The translations under genes were made by a program, and so were the position numbers. A stretch of DNA of 64,000 nucleotides. Source: Dermacentor variabilis. Its lineage: Eukaryota; Arthropoda; Arachnida; Ixodida; Ixodidae. Below, in pieces: positions 55,171 through 64,000 of this stretch (its first letter is position 1; each line of letters starts with the position of its first letter). The stretch lies in assembly GCF_050947875.1 (NCBI RefSeq), contig NC_134571.1, positions 224,202,024 through 224,266,023 of the forward strand, given 5' to 3'. The notes below the pieces were generated by a model. That model saw only the letters and a list, made by a program, of their open reading frames with translations. It made no database searches and was not told the origin of the DNA.

Positions 55171-55360
55171 TGTGACGAGGTTTATTGGGCTCGTCGAGCG
55201 ACATCCAGAAACACAGCAGCAGCAACGATAGCTCAGCTGGATCGGCGGACTGGCCGTGCGATACGCAGTGGCGTCAAAGCTTGCTAGCGTGCAGATGTTC
55301 TCCTGGTTCCGAGACACGCGACGGTGACGGGATTTTCTAGTACCATTCTTCTTCCCTACA
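55171..55360 (-). repeat. 5' LTR of Gypsy copy F (190 bp)
   Basis: Plus strand TGTGACGAGGTTTATTGGGC to CTTCCCTACA. The first 20 bases match the copy A LTR (9331). AATAAA on the minus strand is near 55181-55186. The distal end is inferred by similarity with copy A. Confidence 0.6.
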
Positions 55361-55365
55361 ATGGA

Positions 55366-55454
<89 letters not shown>
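55366..55454. repeat. (ATT)n followed by (AGT)n microsatellite
   Basis: About 11 ATT units, then about 18 AGT units, directly outside the LTR of copy F. Confidence 0.95.
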
Positions 55455-55488
55455 GATGAGGAGGCGGAGGACTTCTAGTATGCGCCAT

Positions 55489-58385
55489 TAGGGTTGGTAA
55501 TATTGATTAATGTTTAGTAGAGTAACTTATTAAACGTATCGCGCAAAACTATTATTCTTTATTGATGTGTACCTTTCATTTAATGGCTTAATCGATTAGA
55601 CCTATTCGATTAATTGTTTTCGAGAGTTTGGCAGTGGTGACGCGAAAATTTCGAAATTGTACTGGAATGGTGGCGCACAAGCGGTGACTGTGCGACTGCA
55701 GTAGAGCGACTGTCGACTGTTCTTTCGAGTCCCGACTGATGCCGAGCCGAGCGCTTCCCATCTCTTCCCCCACATCGCACACGCCACTACGCCACACGAA
55801 ACCGGAGGCTTGAAATGTCCTCGCAATTTAAGGCATAGTGTAGCAACTCAGTCGTTGATCGTCGTGCCACTCCCAGTCCACTAAAGACGTGGCCCACCAT
55901 ACGCGCCAGTTTAAAGCATGTGTTTCACATAGCGATGGCGTTGATGTCGCGGTGGATAGATTGATGAATGGACCGATGGATGGAGGCGATGAGCGTCCCC
56001 TTTGAAACGGGGTAATTGGTTGTGCCATCAAGCTCTTGGTATATGACTTTGCCAGATGTTCTACGTATCTTTAAGAAAACCCCCCTAAAAACGCCCAGCA
56101 TTATGGTTTCTTAACAACTATTGGGAACTTTGTTTTTGGACGCCTGCGTTTTTGCGGTCTTCATGCTTTTCTGCCTCCAAATTTCCAATCGCATCTAACT
56201 AATCTCTATTGCGGACATGCTTACTTTCCGTCTGCTGTCTCTGAAACCAAGGGCTTCAAGGAGGCCAGAGGAGCCTAAACCAACCACTGGGCAGATATCA
56301 TAACATTCTAATAAAACATGCTCCATCGCTTCCATAGTTTACGGCAGCAAGCACATGCTCCTCCTTCCTCGTACCTCGCATTATAGCTATGCCCGTTCTT
56401 AGGCATTCTGACCTCGCTTCGAAAAGAGCATCCCTTTGAGTTATCATAAATAAATTCTTCCCCGATTTCGTTTTTTTGTTTTCATTTACGTAGTTACTCA
56501 TAACAGGCTGCGACTCCAAATCAACACTCGCCACGTAGTGGCCGCGCCGAGACACAGCCGACCCAGGTACAGGACCGCAGCGACAAAACGCGTCAAATAA
56601 CGGCGTGCGCTGAGTGCGCTCAAGTCGTCGCGGTGCCGCCGCGCACGAGCCCGGAAATAAATGAAAAAGGAAGACGCGTGTCGAACCACTTTCGTTGTGT
56701 ATGCGTGTCAACGCGCCGGAAAGACAGCAACGTGGCATTCCATCGTTTCCGGAAAAGAAAAGCAGACGACGCGCACCAGAGAGCGACTAGGAAGAAGCGA
56801 ACACAGCTTTGTTCGAAGCACTGCACTCGGAGCGGCTTCTTTCTTGCCGGCGAGCAGTCCATTGCTTTGTTTTTATGTTTTAAATATCTTGCTGATGTTC
56901 CAAACTGCTGAGTGTACTTTGTTTAGGCAGGTGCTTTGATAAATCACAGTGATGCACGCTTAAGCTTCATTTTGTTTTCTGTTACAGTTTTCTGCCCCAT
57001 AATTAGCGTTACTGAATGCTTTAAGCGGCAGGAATATTTTCGCCAGTGGACTTTTGTCTACAGGCCCCGTAGCACGAATGATAACTACCTCAAAAGGTCT
57101 GAACTTGGTCATGACATACGTTAGGCCGGGAGGCGACATATCGTTTTCATAGCTTGCGTTAGGTAAGCGTTGCAAGCGGAAGATGCTGTTTTCTCGTTTA
57201 ACGCGGTGTCCGTTTATTTACTCGCCAGAAATTTAGAAGCAGTTGCAAACAGCGCACTTTCCAGCGTTGCAGTGTTCGACCTGTGCACAACGCCATACGC
57301 TTCGAACGCTGGTCACACCACTAGATTCTATTGTAAGTGGTTCAATCCGCTTCCATTTCAGGCATTTACAAAAACACCACTGACTTTGCGAAAAGAAAAC
57401 CTCGCCGAGCTTTGCAAACCTGCTGGAAGAAACTCAACTTGGTCCCATTGGTTGTTATTCACTTCTCACGTTTCACCGCTTTTGACCACCTCTGTGGGCG
57501 GCGTTCCCAAGCCCTGCCTAGAACACCGCGAACTGCGCGCCAGTCACGAGGCCCTTACCACAAGGATGAGCCTAATACACAGAAAAAGACTCACCCCGGG
57601 TCACTAACGAAAATCTTGTTCGTTTTTATAGCAAGGTACAATGAGCAGGTAGCTTAACAGTTTTTAGCCTCGGTATACAAGTTCAGAATATGTATATTTT
57701 GCTTCTGGAAACACCACAGACGTTACTGCCGATATATTGTGGGATAATGTTCTGCAAAACGAGTAACGCCTCCTGGAGTCGCCGACAGCGTCCGAGCATT
57801 TGTTCTCGCAGGCTGGTTGTGTGGCAATTCCAAGAAGGCGTCACTTTCACCCAACCAGCTTTTTGACATTCATTCACTCTTGAGAAAAGATAATACGGTT
57901 TAAAATATTAAACTAGTAATTTTATTTTCCCTGTACATAATGCAATGTCATGCATATTTCAGTCGGGCTTAACTATCAATCGTGTCATTTTTTATTTCTT
58001 GTTTAACTTTACTACACACAGATTCCCTAGAGTCACGTTCCTTGTTTCGTTCTGCATTGAGAGTCATTTCATAGCATACATTGTTCATCTCAACAAAAGC
58101 CACTGGTGCCAACTATGGTTATTCATTAAAATACTAAAGGTTATCCTTTATCGAGCGTTTATACGCTTGTGTTTCAAACTTGGTTCCACCTCTCAAATAT
58201 TAAAGTATGGTCCTACAGAAATAGATAACTGTGTTTCAACCTTGTTAAAAGAGTCCCCCGGCGAAAATGTCGAATAATAGGTTAATCGATAAAAGAAACA
58301 TGCATCGAATGCGAATAATCGATTAAAGGCTAAAATGATGAACGATTAATTGTTGAACAAAAACATTGATTGACCATCCCTACGC
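55489..58385. other. AT-rich segment, perhaps an old DNA transposon
   Basis: Left end TAGGGTTGGTAATATTGATT and the reverse complement of the right end TAGGGATGGTCAATCAATG are similar, both followed by TCGATTAAT-type repeats, as in some hAT ends. No matching target duplication was found. Inside is a THAP-like remnant. The boundaries are speculative. Confidence 0.25.
56690..56860 (+). pseudogene. THAP-type zinc finger remnant
   Basis: The plus-strand frame holds CVSTRRKDSNVAFHRF, then after a charged stretch RTQLCSKHCTRSGFF, which resembles the C-x-H and hydrophobic end of a THAP domain, where C-S-x-H-F is usual. The spacing is about right but residues usually present in the middle, including the conserved tryptophan, are not seen. 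THAP domains occur in P-element-type transposases and many host proteins. It is only a fragment. Confidence 0.4.
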
Positions 58386-58491
58386 TAGGTAACCCTGTTA
58401 AAGCACGCGCAGCATTCAAGCCCAGAGTGACGCACGTATTTGAGTGCTTTTTCTGCGCCATCGCAAGAACCTTGCCCGTTCTCAAGCTCAC

Positions 58492-58673
58492 CGGTGTACG
58501 TGCGTTCCTCCGAGCACAGTGACCAGTCCGGTCGGGTACTGGGGCCGGGTGCTGGTCGCTCGGCTGCTTGTGCTGCTTGGCCGCCGCCTGCTTGTGGAGC
58601 TCGTCGGAGTTGGCGGGGGGAGCACTTCGTTGGCGCCTCCCCCGACGATCTCGAAGCCCAGCACGTTAGTCGT
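58492..58673 (-). CDS. Host gene exon A (unrecognised protein)
   Basis: 182 bp. Acceptor CCTGCCCTTGCAG|ACG and donor CACCG|GTGAGC on the minus strand. It reads TTNVLGFEIVGGGANEVLPP, then a Ser/Thr/Arg-rich stretch, then YPTGLVTVLGGTHVH, and ends with two bases of a codon that the first base of exon B completes. High GC content stands out from the flanks. I do not recognise the protein; upstream exons were not found in 58.7-64 kb. Confidence 0.7.
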
Positions 58674-58924
58674 CTGCAAGGGCAGGTGTGTAAGCCAAGT
58701 TTAAGCAACGATTGTTGCCAATGGCAGTTGCAACAGTTGACAGTCACTTTAGCATGCGCTAAAGATGATCAAGGCCTGTGTCCTCACGCGACATTCAGTA
58801 AACTACTTGACATATTGTTACTTGACATACTCATTCCAATGCGTTTTTATTCCTATTACATTTTTCTCTGTTATTATTCGAATGCGGAAGGATTACATGG
58901 TTCATGAGAAGAAAACTACGACAA

Positions 58925-59165
58925 AATTTAAAGCTCGTAGGTTCGACTCCCACCACTGTTTGTCGGTTCAAGTGCCTTAATTACACCTTAATTAATTGTG
59001 TCTTAATTAACTTCGCCCTAATTAACACCAACTGTTGTGTGTTCAACTCCCACCAAAGGTCGTGTGTTCGAGTGCCTTAAGTAACTTCGCCTTAATTAAC
59101 ACCAAAGACCGTGGCTTCGACTCTCACCAAAGGTTGTGGGTGCGACTCCCAGCCATTCTGGTGCC
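58925..59165 (+). repeat. Tandem array of B-box-like motifs
   Basis: GGTTCGACTCCCACC-like boxes recur at about 58940, 59040, 59120 and 59140, separated by CCTTAATTAACTTCGCC-like spacers. It resembles a SINE-derived satellite with Pol III B-box consensus. No A box in the right place was found, so it is not a tRNA gene. Confidence 0.6.
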
Positions 59166-59377
59166 ATTGAATTTTTGGTGCCATAACGCTAGACGGTCAT
59201 TCTTTTCGACCCATGAGCCATCTAAGGCTTTCGCCTTTATATAAGACATACTTCAGAAAACAACGCAAAAACGGGACACGGAAAATGGGCACATGCGTCC
59301 TGTTTTTGGGCTGTTGGAAGTATTTTTTCGTAGCAACAAGCCCGGCTAGTCACTAGTCTGAAGTCCCTCAATATAAC

Positions 59378-59380
<3 letters not shown>

Positions 59381-59419
<39 letters not shown>

Positions 59420-59437
59420 GTCATCATCATCATCATC
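59381..59437. repeat. (ATC)n tract, tail of the RTE element
   Basis: About 19 ATC units, one altered; on the minus strand it is (GAT)n directly following the RTE 3' end. Confidence 0.9.
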
Positions 59438-60260
59438 CTGTTTTATGTCCACTGCAGGACGAGGGGCTCTCCCTGCGATCTCTAATCACCCGTGTCCTGC
59501 GCCAACCGATTCCAACTAGCGCCCGCGAATTTCCTAATTTCATCGCTTCAACTTATCTTCTGCCGTCCTGGACTACGTTTCTCTTCTCTTGGTACCCATT
59601 CCTGTAACCCTAATGGTTCAACGGTGATCTAACCAGCGCATTACATGACCTGCCCAGCTTCATTTTCTTTTTGTCTTCATATCAATTAGAATATCGGCTA
59701 TAACCGTTTGCTGTCTGCTCCAAACCGCTCTCTTTCTGTCTCTTAACGTTATGCCTAGCAATTTTCGTTCCATCGCTCTTTGTGCGGTCCTTAACTTGTT
59801 CTCAAGGTTCTTTGTCAGTCACTTCCAAGTCTCTGCCCCATATGTCAGCACCAGTAAAATGCACTGATTTCACACCTTCCATTTCAATGATAGCAGTAAG
59901 CTTCCACTCATGAGCTGAGAATGTCTGCCGTATGCGATCTAACCCATTATTATTCCCTGCGATTCCCTGTGATTAATTGACCTAGGTAAACGTACTCCAT
60001 CGCAGACTCTAGAGGCTGACTGGTGATCGTGAACGCTTGTTCCTTTGCCCGGCAATTCATCATTATCTTTGTCTTCTGCATAATAATCTTCAACCTCACT
60101 CTCACACTCTCTTTGTTAAGGTCATAAATCATTTGTTGTAACTCGTCTGCATTGTTGCGTAATAGAACTGAATGTCATCGGCAAACTCAAGGTTGCTGAG
60201 ATATTCGCCGTCGATCTTTACTCCTGAGCCTTCCCAGTTTAATAGCTTGAATACTTCTCC
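59438..60260 (-). mobile_element. RTE-type LINE, 3' part
   Basis: Minus strand: SNLEFADDIQFYYATMQTS near 60190 holds the RT catalytic FADD motif, then KTKIMMNC and EYVYLGQLITG (60132-59950), then LTYGAETW, LRTAQRAMERKLLGITLRDR, SWAGHVMR and the (GAT)n tail. This order is that of the RTE clade RT C-terminus. Stops and frame changes show decay; it is 5' truncated near 60260. 60261-60849 beyond it has no supported feature. Confidence 0.85.
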
Positions 60261-60849
60261 TTTTTACGCGTCTTCAAAGGCCATTGCTGGCTCTGTACAT
60301 ATGGGGCGTTGGAAGGGAAACCGACATCTCGGCAGCACCAAGCATTTGCCATGGTGCATGGGACACACGTGCTGTGGGTTGTTCACCGAATGCATTAACT
60401 TGTGCAAGGGCAATTGAGCACTAAATTCAGAGCGAAGATGTAAATGCGCTGTACAGAGAGCGGCACTGAGTTTTTCGCTGATAGTGTTGCAGACTACGTT
60501 GAATTACCATGTGTTGAGGGTTCAGTCTTCTTCTCGCGGGGACCAAAAGTAGCGCTAAATGCTTTTGTGATGGAGTCATGTAGGTGCTCTTGGTTTGGTG
60601 AGACATATACAGTGCGACTATAGGCGACACAAGACATGATAGTGTGATTTGATAGGAAGGTATAGCAACAATGTTCTTACGACTCCTCAAGGCATAATAC
60701 TGACGTGGCTTCCCCATTTGCTGTTGTTCTAGCTGTCAGAATCGGCACAAAAATGAAAGCTTCGCATTACAAGCTTAAGAAAGCCAGATGTTTCAAGTGG
60801 CTGGAGAGCGAGGGAAGGGATTTGGGACCTCAAGAGATTTTCCAAACCT

Positions 60850-60985
60850 CACATACATACATACATACATACATACATACATACATACATACATACATAC
60901 ATACATACATACATACATACATACATACATACATACATACATACATACATACATACATACATACATACATACATACATACATACA
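60850..60985. repeat. (ACAT)n microsatellite
   Basis: About 34 uninterrupted tetranucleotide units. ORFs through it are artefacts. Confidence 0.95.
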
Positions 60986-61544
60986 CGTCCCTCCATGCGC
61001 GCGTGTGTATTTCTGTAACCCCCCCCCCGACCTTCATTATGGGTTGCAGACAAGTCAGGACCACCGGCAGCTGGATGTTGCAGAAGCAGAGTGAGTGTGG
61101 GCTTCCTCTCTTTGCCACACAAAAAGCGCTACACAAATATATATTCTAAGACAGAGAAAGGTGGGAAAAGAGCGGAAAGTTAAAAACAGATACGAACAAT
61201 TTGTACAATCGTTCTAGTAAGCAAGACATTGTAAGCAGTGATGTGATTCTTTGAATTAGAAAGTGAAGTCTATTAACGTGAAAGCTTCATCTAACTGGGA
61301 CTGCTCATCTGCAAGGCGTTTCTGGTCAGCGCAACGTGTAGTTTTCATGCGCCAGCGCTGCGCCCGTGTTAGTGCTTGCGAAAATATCGAAAGCCTTATG
61401 CTGTCTTGGATACCTAATTGTTTCAAAGGAAAGTTCTAATTTCCATTACGAGAACTGGTCAATAATCAGGCTTCGCCGTCGAGTGCGAAATCTGGAGCGC
61501 TATACATTAAAGCTTTTCCAAACTTTTCTACTCCAATTCTGCAA

Positions 61545-62300
61545 TCAGCCTTCCGCGATTGGTCAAAAACTTTTGGAACCACCCCCACTTCGCCTGTCTG
61601 TCACGCGACGCCACGAAAACCGTGGTAGCTCCCCATCTGATATCAAATCAAATCAAATCAAACATGTTTATTTTGCAGGAAGAATACAAAATTTCCCTGC
61701 GGGAGGCAAAGTCTAAAGGCGAGAAAGCCTGACGAGGTCTTGGACAGTTATTATGCATGATTTCACTGAACTAAAGAAAAATGCTTGTTTCTCATTCGAC
61801 GCTTTTCGCCACTAGCTCTCAGCAATTGGTCAAAAGTTTCCGGGCTGCACCCACTTCACCAGCTGCCTGTCACGCGACGTCACAAAACCGCGAAAACTCA
61901 CCCCGTCAAAGTGACGTATTCGCTTTAAGGATGCATTAATATGCCGAACAGACCTTAATTTTCTTCTGAATAGCCGCAGGCTGCCCCGTTCCGACAAGAA
62001 CAAAAGATAGCTGCCGCCGGTCACTCAAACACTGGCTACTTGCGTCTGCCGGAGAGCATTGGTTTATTTGCGTATAACAAAGCTTTATGCGTGGCCGTGT
62101 AACGTTTTCGAGCATTTTCGGCACGTTTACGACCTCGTTCTGACAACTTTTCTTTCCTGAGGATCCGTTTTAGCGTCATTCTTAAGCTGCCCTTGCATGC
62201 CACCGCGATTTTCGAACAGCCACCGCACGCTAAGTAAGGGAAAGCGGATCAATCGCAGACGCCGGCACCAGCTTCTTCATCCGGTTATCGATTTTCAGCA
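61545..62300. repeat. Interspersed repeat, two partial copies
   Basis: ATTGGTCAAAAACTTTTGG...CTGTCACGCGACGCCACG (61558-61612) repeats as ATTGGTCAAAAGTTTCCGG...CTGTCACGCGACGTCAC (61826-61882). The longer second copy continues to about 62150-62300. No coding content is seen. A LINE end lies between them. Confidence 0.6.
61639..61740 (-). mobile_element. LINE 3' end with TTTGA-type tail
   Basis: Minus strand ends CCTGCAAAATAAACATG(TTTGA)n. The AATAAA signal and the tail mark a very 5'-truncated LINE, inserted in the interspersed repeat. Confidence 0.5.
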
Positions 62301-62749
62301 TAATGGCTCATCCCCATCGAATCCCTCTCCACTTGAGCGTGATCCTCGCCTCTTATCAGCCAATTAGATAAGGCAAGCCGCGTCAGTGTAGGCGATGTTA
62401 TTCGTTTTTCAAGCAAACAAAAATGACCTCCTACGAACGAGGAGATTGATTGGTCTGTCCAGACAACCCTGCGGATGACCGGCCGGTGGTTTCTTCGGCG
62501 GTTACGCGAATTTGACGTCGGGAAATCGGAATAAAAACATATTGGAATAGTTTTACGTTATAGGGCGCCTGCTTGCTAAAAAGCTCCGCCATGATGCACT
62601 CAAATGTTTCTATAGATGTCCCCACGACCGCAATCACACGTGGTGCTTTATGTAACATTAAAAAAAAAATTTTGGCTGGAGGAGCGGAATCCTCCGCACT
62701 ACGGTTTGGGCAAACTTTTTTTAGCTAATGCGCACGCGAAAAACTAATT

Positions 62750-63700
62750 GTTTATTTATTGATTTACTTATTTGTGTATGTTTAAAACAATATACAAATA
62801 GATATACAAGCGTTCATGTAATCTGAATCCCGAAGAGCTTGTAATGGAGCCATTCACATCAAAACAATTAGCAACAATCTAGGTAATTAAGGAAACATTG
62901 CGTATACAGTTTAACAACCTCTGAGAAATAAACAGTAGGGAATTATATAGGAGAGACCATGCAGCATAACAAAGAGCAATCAACAGCAGTCAATTCGAAA
63001 ACTAAAACTCGCTCACAAATCTACCTACATTCCGAAAATAAATAAATAAAATATCAGGAAATGAGGGATGGTGGAGAAAACACATTTGCACGTATGCAAG
63101 CACAAAAAAAAAATACATGTTGCCGCGTGTCTCCTATGTCGACGACAAAGGATGGGAGCGGGCTTCATCTCGTGAGTCGGCCCGGCGGAGATTGGGAGAC
63201 GACGTCTCTGCGCTCTGTTGCTGAAACCGGCCAGTACGTGTCCTCATCTCCTATGTTCGTTGCACCATGTCATTATGAAGCACATATAGATAATAGGCGT
63301 GCTTATAAAATGCTTATCTCTGGACTATTGCTTTGATAACTGCTGAACATTGTAGTTCTTAACACATGTGATATATATTTTCGCTTGTTTAATTTTTTCG
63401 TGGAATGTTGTTCCACAGCATTCCAGCTAAAAGATAGGCCAACGACTGGCCATATATGGTTCTGGGAAGGGGGGATGGTGTCATGTTAACTTTGCTAATA
63501 TTTTATTCCGCGTTAACGAACCGGCACGCGAGTTACTGATATATGAAACACGTGGTTACTCTTCCCTACATTTCTAGCGCGCTTCAACATACTCGCCTAA
63601 AGTGACGTACGGTAGCATTCGCACTTTTTCAAAGACGTGCTTAAGATTTAATTTTTTCTCTTAGAAGCTTGGGGCGCGGACGGCGCATTTGTGTAAGCGC
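62750..63700 (-). mobile_element. LINE RT C-terminal fragment and 3' UTR
   Basis: Minus strand, near 63490-63400: NMTPSPLPRTIYGQSLAYLL then AGMLWNNIPRK, the end of a LINE RT ORF (CR1/L2/R1-like YGQ...LWN-x-IP motif). The 3' UTR runs to an AAATAAACA-type end at about 62750. It has frameshifts. The last 300 bases of the window (63700-64000) hold nothing I recognise. Confidence 0.5.
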
Positions 63701-64000
63701 CCTATAGACCCAACTTTGAAAATGCTCCCGTCCCTGCGAGAGCGAGGGATTTCTGTACGGCAAACCCAACGTAGCTCGCTGTCAAGAATGCCACAGTGAT
63801 GACATTAGGATTCAGTTTGTTTGACGGGGAAAGGAGGAGCAGCGCGGTTGAAAAGTTTGGACCCGGAATGAAAAATTGCCTATTTGATTTTCCTTTATAT
63901 TATTGGGTAGCTTGTAGAGGATAGACTAATCGGTAATCTTGGCAAGTTCTGCATGATATTTTTTGTTGTCGTAGCGTTAGCCGATGCCGGTGCTTTGTGG

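Overview
This window looks like a piece of a large, repeat-choked arthropod nuclear genome, most likely a hard tick (Ixodidae). The reasons are the tRNA-derived SINE copies that resemble the tick family Ruka, the Penelope-like and RTE elements, several short-LTR Ty3/Gypsy families, long microsatellites, and short GC-rich exons separated by introns of more than 15 kb. The organism call is inference from repeat content; no rRNA or mitochondrial marker is present.

Host gene. Three GC-rich minus-strand exons (A 58492-58673, B 41113-41347, C 17298-17606) have AG/GT boundaries and compatible phases. They read as one Ser/Pro/Ala-rich protein segment that I do not recognise. If that is right, most of 17.3-58.7 kb is two introns (17.1 kb and 23.5 kb) filled with transposable elements.

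Layout. 1-9470: a decayed Gypsy copy split by a 5.7 kb I-clade-like LINE, with a 13-bp target duplication. 10.0-10.2 kb: a palindromic foldback insertion with 14-bp direct repeats. 10.4-14.6 kb: a second decayed Gypsy with a 150-bp LTR. 16-19 kb: LINE tail, SINE, exon C, RTE fragment, microsatellite. 19.2-21.0 kb: third Gypsy fragment. 21090-28262: a complete, apparently young LTR retrotransposon with an intact 1514-aa ORF. 28.3-36.1 kb: AT-rich intron with SINEs. 36.1-37.7 kb: MITE, inverted Penelope-like element and a 124-bp palindrome. 38-43 kb: foldback around an AT microsatellite, minisatellite, exon B, MITE, RTE fragment. 43.4-45.1 kb: fourth Gypsy fragment. 47.8-49.0 kb: TGACGTCA-rich repeat. 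49.1-55.4 kb: a Gypsy nested inside another Gypsy. 55.4-64 kb: AT-rich DNA, THAP remnant, exon A, repeat array, RTE and other LINE fragments.

The most interesting object is the 7.2 kb element at 21090-28262. Its ORF runs gag - protease - integrase - RT - RNase H, which is the Ty1/copia domain order, but its RT, RNase H and integrase GPY/F module look Ty3/Gypsy-like. That is the arrangement described for Gmr1-like elements of deuterostomes. Its LTRs are nearly identical, its catalytic residues are in place and it has a 4-bp target duplication. All seven LTR retroelements in the window lie on the minus strand, the same strand as the host exons.
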